DNA of 40,959 nucleotides from positions 1 to 40,959 of the forward strand of contig JAQUIZ010000009.1 of assembly GCA_028683355.1 (NCBI GenBank), written 5' to 3'. This DNA is from Fermentimonas sp. Its GTDB lineage: Bacteria > Bacteroidota > Bacteroidia > Bacteroidales > Dysgonomonadaceae. The translations under genes were made by a program, and so were the position numbers. Each line of letters opens with the position of its first letter. The first letter of the stretch is position 1. Below the pieces are notes generated by a model that ran no database searches, had not been told where the DNA came from, and saw nothing but the letters and a program-made list of their open reading frames with translations. Shown piece after piece: positions 17,116-24,903 of this stretch.

Positions 17116-17892
17116 ATGAGAACAAAACAGGAAATAGTAGAGAATTGGCTGCCTAGATATACAAGTAGACCTTTAAATGAATTTACAAATTATATCCTGC
17201 TTACCAATTTTCAGAAGTACGTTGAGATTTTTGCAGAACATTTTAATGTTCCAATTGTTGGCGTTGATGCTAATATGCCAAATGCTTCAGCAGAAGGTAT
17301 CACTATAATTAATTTTGGTATGGGTAGCGCTAATGCAGCCACAATTATGGATTTACTCAGTGCAGTTGCTCCAACTGCTGTACTGTTTCTCGGCAAATGT
17401 GGCGGACTCAAAGCCAGTAGTGATCTGGGTGACTATATATTACCAATAGCTGGTATTAGAGGTGAAGGTACTTCAAATGACTATTTTCCACCTGAGGTTC
17501 CGTCTCTGCCTGCATTCAGCCTTATGCGTGCTGTATCTTCCAATATTCGTGATTTTGGGAGAGATTACTGGACCGGAACAGTTTATACAACAAATCGACG
17601 GGTTTGGGAGTATGATGATGAGTTTAAAAGCTACCTCAGACAAATAAGGGTATTGGCTGTAGATATGGAAACAGCTACACTCTTTACGTGCGGATTTGCC
17701 AATCATATTTCTACCGGTGCTCTGCTTCTAGTCTCAGATCAGCCACTTATCTCGAGTGGTGTAAAAACAGAAGAGAGTGATAAACTAGTCACTGAGAAAT
17801 TTGTAGAGGAGCATGTGAAGATTGGTATAAAATCTCTTTCATCTATTATAAATAACAGCTCTACAATAAAGCATCTGAGGTTCGATTGGTGA
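17116..17892 (+). CDS. amn: AMP nucleosidase, short Bacteroidota form
   Basis: It hydrolyses AMP to adenine and ribose 5-phosphate, in purine turnover. The 258 residues correspond to the short catalytic form, not the 480-residue enterobacterial one with a regulatory N-terminus. Seen: the nucleoside phosphorylase-like fold with IINFGMGSANAATIMDLL, VLFLGKCGGLK, DYILPIAGIRGEGTSNDYFPPEVPSLPAF, the VDMETATLFTCGFAN motif carrying the catalytic-region Glu, and LLVSDQPL. It is divergent from the HsdR-N gene and is followed by holA on the same strand after 67 bases. Confidence 0.92.
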   Translation: MRTKQEIVENWLPRYTSRPLNEFTNYILLTNFQKYVEIFAEHFNVPIVGVDANMPNASAEGITIINFGMGSANAATIMDLLSAVAPTAVLFLGKCGGLKASSDLGDYILPIAGIRGEGTSNDYFPPEVPSLPAFSLMRAVSSNIRDFGRDYWTGTVYTTNRRVWEYDDEFKSYLRQIRVLAVDMETATLFTCGFANHISTGALLLVSDQPLISSGVKTEESDKLVTEKFVEEHVKIGIKSLSSIINNSSTIKHLRFDW

Positions 17893-17959
17893 TAAGCAAT
17901 CTCAATAGATCCTATATTATTACATTTCAAATCCATATTCAAATTTACTATATATATAA

Positions 17960-18991
17960 ATGGCAGCTCCATCTAAGAAAATAAACTACGAAACAATTAA
18001 GAATGATATAATTAATCGACGTTTTAAACCCATTTATCTCTTAATGGGTGAAGAGTCTTTTTTTATTGATGAGCTGACTGAATTGTTGTCTGAGACAGTA
18101 CTTACTGAGTCCGAAAAGGATTTCAATATGCAGACTTTCTATGGTGTGGATTCTGATGTTAACGAGATTATAGCCTCAGCACGACGCTTCCCTATGATGT
18201 CTGATTATCAGCTGATAATAGTTAAAGAAGCACAGAATCTTGATAAATTTGATCTTCTGGATGTTTATGCAAAAAATCCTATGCTGTCCACTATCTTGGT
18301 TCTCAGCTACAAACATGGTAATGTAGATAAGCGTAAGGCTGTAATTAAAAAAATAGATAAGATAGGAGTGGTTTTTGAGTCTAAAAAACTGTATGATAAC
18401 CAGATACCTGGATTTATTACTTCTTATCTAAAAACAAAAGACATAGGAATTGATGCTAAGTCGGCTCAAATGTTAGCTGATTTCGTTGGAAGTGATATTA
18501 GCAAACTGATTCCACAACTTCAAAAACTTGAAGTATCGTTGCCTCTTCAGTCTCCACATAGGCGAATTACTGCTGAGATGATCGAAAGGAATGTGGGTAT
18601 CAGTAAAGATTATAATAATTTCGAACTTGTAAAAGCAATTGCCAAAAAAGATATAGTTTCAGCAGGCAGAATTGTTGATTATTTTAGCAGGAACTCAAAG
18701 GAAAATCCAATAATGGCTACTGTAGCAGTTTTATTCAACTATTTTAGCAATTTACTGGAGTGTTTTTGGTTGCCAAGAAAAGACGAAGCCTCAGTTATGG
18801 CTGCTTTAAATATCAGATCATCCTTTTTTGTGCATGATTATATGGATGGAATTCGAAATTATAATGCCAATAAAGTAATGGAAATCATTTCAGAACTAAG
18901 AACAGTTGATTCCGCTTCTAAAGGCATCAATAATATTTCAGCAACCCATGGGGAGCTGCTGAAAGTACTTGTTTATAAAATAATGCATTGA
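17960..18991 (+). CDS. holA: DNA polymerase III subunit delta
   Basis: Delta subunit of the clamp loader, which opens the beta sliding clamp during replication. It has 343 residues, normal for the family. Seen: IYLLMGEESFFIDELTELL at residues 24-42, QTFYGVDSDVNEIIASARRFPMMSDYQLIIVKEAQNL, the second domain AQMLADFVGSDISKLIPQLQKLE, and the C-terminal helical collar with LFNYFSNLLECFW and LKVLVYKIMH. The AAA+-like fold lacks a Walker A motif, as expected for delta. Its stop codon ends directly next to the stop codon of the gene on the other strand, with no spacing. Confidence 0.95.
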   Translation: MAAPSKKINYETIKNDIINRRFKPIYLLMGEESFFIDELTELLSETVLTESEKDFNMQTFYGVDSDVNEIIASARRFPMMSDYQLIIVKEAQNLDKFDLLDVYAKNPMLSTILVLSYKHGNVDKRKAVIKKIDKIGVVFESKKLYDNQIPGFITSYLKTKDIGIDAKSAQMLADFVGSDISKLIPQLQKLEVSLPLQSPHRRITAEMIERNVGISKDYNNFELVKAIAKKDIVSAGRIVDYFSRNSKENPIMATVAVLFNYFSNLLECFWLPRKDEASVMAALNIRSSFFVHDYMDGIRNYNANKVMEIISELRTVDSASKGINNISATHGELLKVLVYKIMH

Positions 18992-19588
18992 TTATCCCCC
19001 GGTAATCCACTTAACAATCTTCTCACTCATAGGACTTTCCTTCGGTTGCAGTACATCAACGAGATTACCATTTTCGTCTATAAGAAATTTCTGGAAGTTC
19101 CAGGTTACATCCTGGTCAATCTTTCCATTCTCGGACTTATGTGTAAGCCAGTTATAGAGCGGTGCCTGATCTTTCCCTTTTACGCTGATCTTATCCATCA
19201 TTGGAAAAGTCACGCCATAGTTTAATGTGCAAAACTCTTTAATCTGAGCATTAGTACCTGGTTCCTGTCCCATAAAATTATTGGCCGGAAAACCGATCAC
19301 AACAAAGTTCTTGTCTTTATACTTGTCATATAGTGCCTGCAGGTCTTCATATTGTGGTGTAAGACCGCATTTTGATGCCACATTTACTACCAATACCTTT
19401 TTACCTTTAAGTGATGCTAAATCGAAATCTTTTCCATCAATATCCTTTACAATGAAATCATGAAATGTTTGTTCTGTCTTCATATTATTGTCGTTGCTAT
19501 TATTCTGAGTCTGCTTATTTTGCCCTACACACTGAAGAGCAATGAAAGCAAATAACAGCGTAATCCAGGGTCTTATAGAAAGTTTCAT
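18992..19588 (-). CDS. glutathione peroxidase-family thiol peroxidase, probably exported
   Basis: A 198-residue member of the glutathione peroxidase family, which reduces peroxides using thioredoxin or a similar thiol donor. Seen: VLVVNVASKCGLTPQYEDLQ with peroxidatic Cys74, FPANNFMGQEPG with Gln108, and the conserved VTWNFQKFLID with Trp and Asn. It carries an extra N-terminal part: a hydrophobic segment (residues 8-20, ending LQCVGQ) and an Asn/Gln-rich linker, which I read as a signal peptide for export. An in-frame ATG at residue 36 (base 19483) would give a cytoplasmic form of the usual length, so two products are possible. It is convergent with and abuts holA. Confidence 0.93.
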   Translation of the reverse strand: MKLSIRPWITLLFAFIALQCVGQNKQTQNNSNDNNMKTEQTFHDFIVKDIDGKDFDLASLKGKKVLVVNVASKCGLTPQYEDLQALYDKYKDKNFVVIGFPANNFMGQEPGTNAQIKEFCTLNYGVTFPMMDKISVKGKDQAPLYNWLTHKSENGKIDQDVTWNFQKFLIDENGNLVDVLQPKESPMSEKIVKWITGG

Positions 19589-19759
19589 ATGATTAATAAA
19601 TTAAATGATTTAATTTGAACTACCTAACTATAATTAAACAGACTAAACCTAAATCTGTTCATTATTCCGGCCAATTAAATTTTAATTTGATTCTACTGCA
19701 TATAAATGATGTTTACATCCGTACAAGTCGTTGTATTGTGTATACTATATTGAATTAAT

Positions 19760-20243
19760 ATGTAAATAATTTACATTTATAATATACTTTAGTATAATAT
19801 CACGAATTACAAATGTATAATCCACTTTGAATACAAATGTATTTGCTGAGTTTGTTTAGGTTTGTAACCTCATTATACAAATATTAATTTATCGATTTAA
19901 CATTCACTTAAAACAGGCATTCATTATAGGTATATATCACAATATCAGTTATATATGCAAATAATATATATCTTAAAATCACATTTTAAACTTAAACGCC
20001 TCAAACGCCATATAATATAGTTAAAAAAGAGAATAAATATATGTTTAAATAGATATATATCAATTATATATAGATTTAATATTAAGTTATTGTTGATCGT
20101 GTTTCAAACCACTAAACCACTAAGTCTGCAAGATTGTCAACAAATGTACTCAGCACAGCCACCAAATGTAATTTACAATTATACTCAAATAAGATTTTCA
20201 TTTGTAAATAATGTTTTTTACATTTGTGTCTCAACATTTGTTG
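19760..20243. promoter_or_regulatory. array of inverted-repeat elements, candidate operators of the XRE regulator
   Basis: Seen elements: a 17-base palindrome ATGTAAATAATTTACAT at 19760-19776; TACAAATGTA at 19808-19817 and 19832-19841; CAACAAATGT at 20138-20147, whose exact reverse complement is at 20234-20243; CAAATGTAATTTACAA at 20163-20178, whose two halves recur inverted as TTGTAAAT at 20202-20209 and TTACATTTG at 20218-20226. The right-hand elements overlap the candidate -7 box of the regulator gene, so self-repression is a reasonable inference. Confidence 0.5.
20219..20226 (+). promoter_or_regulatory. candidate -7 box of the XRE regulator gene
   Basis: TACATTTG matches TAnnTTTG and lies inside one arm of the inverted-repeat array, 63 bases before the ATG at 20290. 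A TTTG at 20201-20204 is too close for normal -33 spacing. Confidence 0.4.
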
Positions 20244-20289
20244 TAATAAGAGATCTAATGTAACTGGTAAATATAATTATGCATTTAAT

Positions 20290-20739
20290 ATGAAGGATCG
20301 AATAAGACTTATAATGGAAAAAGAGAACCTGACTCCGGCAAAGTTTGCCGACATGTTAAATATAAACAGAGCGGTTATCTCTCATATATTAAATGGCAGA
20401 AACAACCCCAGTCTAGACGTTGTGACTAAAATTCTGGGCGATATGGATTACATAAATCCAGAGTGGCTGATAAACGGCACCGGACAAATGTATAAAAACG
20501 GTATTGATCCGGAATCATTACCTAAAGAACCTGATTTATTCAATCAGCGTGAAATATTCTCGGGTGAAAGTAAGACAATTATCAAAAATCATGAGGAATC
20601 AGGCTCTAACAACCTTGAAAACAATATTCAACAGTCAGATATTAAGCAACTTGAGCAGTTAATTAAACCTGACAAGAAAATTACTCAGATAATTATTTAT
20701 TATAACGACAACACATTTGAGAGATTCAATCCCTTTTAA
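20290..20739 (+). CDS. XRE-family helix-turn-helix regulator
   Basis: A 149-residue predicted DNA-binding protein. Residues 1-60 form an HTH_3 domain: IRLIMEKENLTPAKFADMLNINRAVISHILNGRNNPSLDVVTKIL, with TPAKFADML and RAVISHILNGR as the two helices, then INPEWLINGTGQMY, typical of Bacteroidota members of this group. A polar linker follows, and the last 25 residues (KKITQIIIYYNDNTFERFNPF) form a conserved-looking strand tail. There is no peptidase domain, so it is not a LexA/cI-type autocleaving repressor. The frame opens at a TTG at 20224, but ATG 20290 starts the domain correctly. No integrase or toxin gene lies beside it. Confidence 0.88.
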   Translation: MKDRIRLIMEKENLTPAKFADMLNINRAVISHILNGRNNPSLDVVTKILGDMDYINPEWLINGTGQMYKNGIDPESLPKEPDLFNQREIFSGESKTIIKNHEESGSNNLENNIQQSDIKQLEQLIKPDKKITQIIIYYNDNTFERFNPF

Positions 20740-20828
20740 ATCCCTATTAAGGCTTTATATTAAATAAAATAAATATATAAAAACGTTAAACAATAAGAAA
20801 GTAAAGAACTATTTGCCTCCATATTTAA

Positions 20829-20836
20829 TATCTTTG
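20829..20836 (+). promoter_or_regulatory. candidate -7 box of the permease gene
   Basis: TATCTTTG matches the consensus exactly, 45 bases before the ATG at 20882. The nearest TTTG (20812-20815) is too close for -33. Confidence 0.45.
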
Positions 20837-20881
20837 ATTTTAGGGTTAATTCTTGAGTACCAATAAATAACTAAAATCATT

Positions 20882-22222
20882 ATGTCTGATCCCAATTCTG
20901 TACCAAAACCGACTTTGAGATTAATAGATGCGATTGTACTAATTATTGGAATTGTAGTTGGAGCAGGAATTTTCAGAACTCCTTCTGTTGTAGCATCAAA
21001 CACCCCTGATGAATTATGGTTTTTAATGGTTTGGATTTTGGGAGGAGTAATATCACTTGTTGGAGCACTCTGTTATTCCGAATTGAGTTCTGCTTTTCCA
21101 AATGCAGGAGGAGATTATCACTTTTTAAAGCTTGCTTACGGCAAAAATATTTCTTTCCTTTTTGCATGGTCCAGGGTAACAGTTACACAAACCGGATCCA
21201 TAGCAATTTTGGCGTATATTGCAGGTGATTATCTTTCACAATTGTTTTCACTTGGCGCTTTCTCTTCAACCTACTATTCCATAATAATTATTCTTATACT
21301 GACTCTCATCAATATTCTTGGTATTCAATTTGGAACAGGATTTCAAAAATTTCTATTAGCACTGCAATTTATAGGTATATTGATAATTGTTACTGCGGGA
21401 CTTATTGCAGTACCGACAGAGACAGTATCCACAAATGAGCTTCAAACATTATCAGGTTTATCCTCAACTTCTTCAGTCAGCCTGGCACTTATATTTGTTT
21501 TGCTCACATTTGGCGGGTGGAATGAGGCTGCATACATTTCTTCCGAATTAAAGACCGGAAGTAAGAATATGGCGCTTGTTCTAATATTAAGCATACTTAT
21601 AATAACAACTATTTATATTCTTATAAATATGGCTTTTCTGCGCGTTTTAGGATTGGAAGGCATTGCTTCTTCTAATGCTGTAGGTGTTGATATGATGAGA
21701 GCCACTCTAGGAGAAAAAGGAGTTGTTTTAATTGGGATACTGGTTGTTATGTCAGCTCTCACATCTCTCAACACAACAATATTTACCGGCGCAAGAGCTA
21801 ACTATGCTCTGGGAAAAGATTTCAAGACACTCTCTTTTCTTGGAAAATGGAACGGTGAGAAGTCAGCTCCGGTAAACTCACTTATATTACAAGGGATTAT
21901 TGCAATTACACTTGTAATATTCGGAGCATTCACACGTAATGGTTTCGAGTCGATGGTTGACTTTACCGCACCCGTTTTCTGGCTTTTCTTCTTATTTACC
22001 GGATTTAGTCTATTCGTGCTCAGAAAAAGATATCCCCATGCTAAACGACCTTTCAGAGTTCCACTTTATCCTATAACACCTATTATTTTCGTTGTTTTTT
22101 GCGCCTATATGCTTTATTCAAGTCTTACCTATACAGGCATAGGATCATTGATTGGTGTTGCTATACTTGTTTCAGGATGGCTGTTTTCTATCATCTTCAG
22201 GAAAAGAAATCAAAATAGTTAA
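20882..22222 (+). CDS. APC-superfamily amino-acid permease
   Basis: A 446-residue inner-membrane transporter with about 12 hydrophobic segments. Seen: the N-terminal signature VGAGIFRTPSVVA in helix 1 with the unwound GAGIF region typical of APC transporters, ALCYSELSSAFPNAGGDYHFLKLAYGKNISFLFAW in helices 2-3, LLTFGGWNEAAYISSELK, and NTTIFTGARANYALGKD. The C-terminal part carries KRPFRVPLYPITPIIFV, as in LAT-type amino-acid exchangers. The substrate is not predictable. It stands alone, 659 bases downstream of the XRE ATG at 20290. Confidence 0.93.
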   Translation: MSDPNSVPKPTLRLIDAIVLIIGIVVGAGIFRTPSVVASNTPDELWFLMVWILGGVISLVGALCYSELSSAFPNAGGDYHFLKLAYGKNISFLFAWSRVTVTQTGSIAILAYIAGDYLSQLFSLGAFSSTYYSIIIILILTLINILGIQFGTGFQKFLLALQFIGILIIVTAGLIAVPTETVSTNELQTLSGLSSTSSVSLALIFVLLTFGGWNEAAYISSELKTGSKNMALVLILSILIITTIYILINMAFLRVLGLEGIASSNAVGVDMMRATLGEKGVVLIGILVVMSALTSLNTTIFTGARANYALGKDFKTLSFLGKWNGEKSAPVNSLILQGIIAITLVIFGAFTRNGFESMVDFTAPVFWLFFLFTGFSLFVLRKRYPHAKRPFRVPLYPITPIIFVVFCAYMLYSSLTYTGIGSLIGVAILVSGWLFSIIFRKRNQNS

Positions 22223-22281
22223 CTCAATACAAAACTTATTTAAGCAATTATCTGTTTATCAATTAAATCAAAGAAATCTAT

Positions 22282-22299
22282 TTACCTGTATACAGGTAA
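22282..22299. promoter_or_regulatory. 18-base perfect palindrome before the exported methyltransferase gene
   Basis: TTACCTGTATACAGGTAA is a perfect 18-base palindrome with no loop, ending 43 bases before the ATG at 22343. It has the size and symmetry of a binding site for a dimeric regulator. No T run follows, so it is not a terminator. Confidence 0.55.
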
Positions 22300-22342
22300 T
22301 ATTTTCAGGATATTTCCCATAATAACTCTTAAATAAAAAAGT

Positions 22343-22873
22343 ATGAAGCTAATCAATTACCTGTTTATTTCTATTTTTATAATGGGTGGAATGCATTTAA
22401 ATGCACAAAAGATAGTATTAGATGTTCCCTATGTACCAACGCCCCAGAAAGTAGTTAACGGCATGCTTGAACTTGCTGATGTAAAAAAAGGAGAAGTTGT
22501 GTATGATTTAGGATGTGGAGATGGCCGCATAGTTATTACTGCCGCAAAAGAGTTTGGAGCAACCGGTATAGGTGTTGATCTTAATCCGGAAAGGATTGAA
22601 GAAGCAAATGCCAATGCAGTGGAAGCTAAAGTAGAAAATAAAGTTACATTCTATCAAGGAGACCTCTTTACTTTCGACTTCAGTAAGGCTGATGTACTCA
22701 CACTTTATCTTCTTCCTGACGTTAATCTAAAATTGAAACCCAAGATTTTAGCTGAAATGAAACCCGGTAGTCGTGTAGTATCTCACGCTTTCACCATGGG
22801 CGACTGGGAACCGGATGAAAGTATTTCTGTTGATGGCAGGAATGTTTATCTATGGATTATTCCTGAAAAGTAA
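22343..22873 (+). CDS. class I SAM-dependent methyltransferase with a signal peptide
   Basis: A 176-residue protein. Residues 1-22 look like a signal peptide (hydrophobic residues 5-16, ending LNAQ). The rest is a compact Rossmann methyltransferase fold: YVPTPQKVVNGMLELADVKKGE, motif I VYDLGCGDGRI (residues 53-63), GIGVDLNPERI (76-85), YQGDLFTFDFSKADVLTLYLLPDVNLKLKP, and MKPGSRVVSHAF. Similar small methyltransferases exist in several phyla; the substrate is unknown. An exported SAM enzyme is odd because SAM is cytoplasmic. Alternatives: the N-terminus is a membrane anchor, or the enzyme works with cofactor bound before export. A hairpin repeat follows the gene. Confidence 0.85.
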   Translation: MKLINYLFISIFIMGGMHLNAQKIVLDVPYVPTPQKVVNGMLELADVKKGEVVYDLGCGDGRIVITAAKEFGATGIGVDLNPERIEEANANAVEAKVENKVTFYQGDLFTFDFSKADVLTLYLLPDVNLKLKPKILAEMKPGSRVVSHAFTMGDWEPDESISVDGRNVYLWIIPEK

Positions 22874-22900
22874 AGACTAAACCTCTACATTTCCCATATA

Positions 22901-22999
22901 AAGTACCTACAAAGTTCTTACCAAGTTCTTACCAACTCCTAACATAGCTTATATAAAAACGATGTTGGTAAGGACTTTGTATGGACTTTGTATATACTT
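22901..22999. repeat. long imperfect inverted repeat (36-base arms)
   Basis: Arms at 22901-22936 and 22964-22999 are reverse complements at 30 of 36 positions by my count, with a 27-base loop. Each arm contains two near-copies of a TACAAAGTTCTTACCAA-like unit. It has no T run, so it does not look like a simple terminator. The shape suggests a dispersed intergenic repeat or a small non-autonomous element. Confidence 0.75.
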
Positions 23000-23044
23000 A
23001 GCTTGAACTAAGTTTAGGCTATTAGCCGACTATACATTCTCAAC

Positions 23045-23076
23045 ATTGCTGAATTAAAAATTAAGATGTACTTTTG
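23045..23076 (+). promoter_or_regulatory. candidate pyrK-pyrD promoter
   Basis: ATTG at 23045-23048 and TACTTTTG at 23069-23076, 20 bases apart, close to the Bacteroidota pattern. The ATG follows 21 bases after the -7 box. Confidence 0.6.
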
Positions 23077-23097
23077 TAGTCAATAATATTATTTACG

Positions 23098-23871
23098 ATG
23101 AAGGTACTCGATTTTATTGTACGCTCGAATGAACCATTAAACGATAAAAATCATCTGATCAAAGTTACTCCTGAAAACGGAGAACCTTTGCCAGAAATGT
23201 TTCCCGGTCAGTTCGTTCAGATTTTGGTTAATAACTCCCACGATGTTTTCCTGAGAAGACCTGTTTCTATAAACAATATCGATTTAGATAACAATGAGTT
23301 ATGGATATTAGTTAAACGTGTTGGTGAAGGAACAGAAAAAATATGTAATTTGGTCTCGGGAGATACAATGAACATTATATTTCCACTGGGAAATTCCTTT
23401 TCAATACCTGAAAAGAAAACCAACACACTTCTTGTCGGAGGTGGTGTTGGAACCGCTCCACTACTTTTTCTTGGTAAAAAACTTTCAGAAAAGGGTTACA
23501 AACCTGCTTTTCTGTTAGGTGGTCGTACTGAGTCTGACATATTGCAACTCTCAGACTTTGAGCAGTATGGAGATGTTTATTGTACAACAGAAGATGGCTC
23601 ATTTGGTGAAAAAGGATTCGTAACAGGACACTCTGTTTTACAAAAAAACAGGTTTGATTTCATTTATACATGTGGTCCCAAACCAATGATGGTGGCCGTA
23701 GCTAAACATGCAAACAGTAATGGAATTGATTGTGAGGCCTCATTAGAAAATCTCATGGCATGCGGTTTTGGTGCATGTCTTTGCTGTATAGAAAAAACAG
23801 TGAGAGGCAATGTATGCACATGCACAGAAGGCCCCGTCTTCAATATAAAAGAATTAACATGGCTGGATTAG
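23098..23871 (+). CDS. pyrK: dihydroorotate dehydrogenase B, electron transfer subunit
   Basis: PyrK is the FAD and [2Fe-2S] subunit of class 1B dihydroorotate dehydrogenase; it passes electrons from dihydroorotate oxidation to NAD+. The 257 residues match the family. Seen: the FAD-binding RRPVSI (residues 53-58), [27 protein letters not shown], the NAD-site [16 protein letters not shown] (114-129), CGPKPMM, and the C-terminal cluster ligands Cys222, Cys227, Cys230 and Cys240 or Cys242. The last 13 bases overlap the start of pyrD, so the two subunits are translationally coupled. Confidence 0.97.
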   Translation: MKVLDFIVRSNEPLNDKNHLIKVTPENGEPLPEMFPGQFVQILVNNSHDVFLRRPVSINNIDLDNNELWILVKRVGEGTEKICNLVSGDTMNIIFPLGNSFSIPEKKTNTLLVGGGVGTAPLLFLGKKLSEKGYKPAFLLGGRTESDILQLSDFEQYGDVYCTTEDGSFGEKGFVTGHSVLQKNRFDFIYTCGPKPMMVAVAKHANSNGIDCEASLENLMACGFGACLCCIEKTVRGNVCTCTEGPVFNIKELTWLD

Positions 23872-24770
23872 AAGTAAATATTGGCGATCTGAAACTCAAA
23901 AATCCGGTGACTACAGCATCGGGTACTTTTGGTTATGGAACAGAATATAAAGATTTTATTGATCTGGGTTCACTGGGTGGCATTTTTGTGAAAGGAACAA
24001 CTCTTGAACCGCGTCAGGGTAATGATTATCCCAGAATGGCCGAAACACCATCGGGAATGCTTAACTCTGTCGGTCTTCAGAACAAGGGAGTTGATTACTT
24101 TATCGATCACCTATATCCGGTGATAAAAGAGTACGACACAAATATTATCGTAAACGTTTCAGGGTCTACGATTGAGGATTATGTAGCAACAGCTGAGAAA
24201 CTGGCTGACTTGGATAAAATGCCTGCTATTGAATTAAATATTTCATGCCCCAATGTTAAAGAAGGAGGAATGTCTTTTGGCGTATCATGCGAATCAGCAG
24301 CAAAAGTAACCAGAGCTGTGCGCGAAGTTTTCCCAAAAACGATGATTGTTAAACTATCTCCCAATGTCACAAGTATTAGTGAGATAGCTAAAGCAGTAGA
24401 AGGAGCAGGTGCTGATTCCGTATCACTTGTAAATACTTTTTTGGGCATGGCAATTGATATAGAAAGCAGAAGACCTAAGCTCTCAACCACAACCGGCGGA
24501 TTATCCGGTCCATGCATAAAGCCAATAGCAGTGAGAATGGTTTGGGAGGTTTATAATGCTGTAAAAGTTCCGGTTATCGGGATGGGAGGCATAAGCAACT
24601 GGCAGGATGCAATTGAGTTTATACTTGCCGGATCATCGGCAATTCAGGTAGGAACTTACAATTTTATAGACCCCACAATATCAGTAAAGATTGTGAAAGG
24701 AATTGAAGAATATCTTGACAGACACAACATTGCTTCAGTTAGAGACCTTGTTGGTCAAATGTGTAAGTAA
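23859..24770 (+). CDS. pyrD: dihydroorotate dehydrogenase B, catalytic subunit
   Basis: PyrDB catalyses the oxidation of dihydroorotate to orotate in pyrimidine synthesis, with FMN. The 303 residues from ATG 23859 match the class 1B length. Seen: [50 protein letters not shown] site (here [13 protein letters not shown]) with catalytic Cys130, [45 protein letters not shown] and [27 protein letters not shown] (FMN phosphate site). The frame is open further upstream, but there it would lie wholly within pyrK. It acts with PyrK as an NAD-linked heterotetramer. Confidence 0.97.
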   Translation: MAGLEVNIGDLKLKNPVTTASGTFGYGTEYKDFIDLGSLGGIFVKGTTLEPRQGNDYPRMAETPSGMLNSVGLQNKGVDYFIDHLYPVIKEYDTNIIVNVSGSTIEDYVATAEKLADLDKMPAIELNISCPNVKEGGMSFGVSCESAAKVTRAVREVFPKTMIVKLSPNVTSISEIAKAVEGAGADSVSLVNTFLGMAIDIESRRPKLSTTTGGLSGPCIKPIAVRMVWEVYNAVKVPVIGMGGISNWQDAIEFILAGSSAIQVGTYNFIDPTISVKIVKGIEEYLDRHNIASVRDLVGQMCK

Positions 24771-24844
24771 ACCACCAGACTTTGTGATAAGTGATTCAAT
24801 ATTAACTAAAATACTATCAAATTGTATAATTGTTGGGCAGTCTA

Positions 24845-24875
24845 TTTGACAAAATGAAAAAATATTATATCTTTG
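24845..24875 (+). promoter_or_regulatory. asnA promoter, full Bacteroidota -33/-7 match
   Basis: TTTG at 24845-24848, 19 bases, then TATCTTTG at 24868-24875: both boxes and the spacing fit the known Bacteroidota sigma-ABfr-type pattern. The ATG follows 28 bases later. This is the best promoter match in the window. Confidence 0.75.
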
Positions 24876-24903
24876 TTCATCAAATCAGATATTCTACAAC
24901 AAT

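Larger units (their letters stand above)
19589..20289. other. AT-rich gap without a gene, rich in short inverted repeats
   Basis: About 700 bases between the divergent peroxidase and XRE genes. I find no convincing reading frame or RNA gene. The region is very AT-rich, with many ATATAT runs, and contains a family of related short elements (TGTAAAT/ATTTACA and ACAAATGT/ACATTTGT) described separately. It also contains TATACTTTAGTATA at 19783-19796. Confidence 0.7.

Noticed and set aside
19589..20739. Prophage or integrative element around the XRE gene
   Set aside because: No integrase, att-like repeat, toxin or phage gene is present; neighbours are housekeeping genes.
23760..23858. Upstream start for pyrD inside pyrK
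   Set aside because: ATG 23859 gives the normal 303-residue protein starting [11 protein letters not shown]; the upstream part is a shadow of the pyrK cysteine region.
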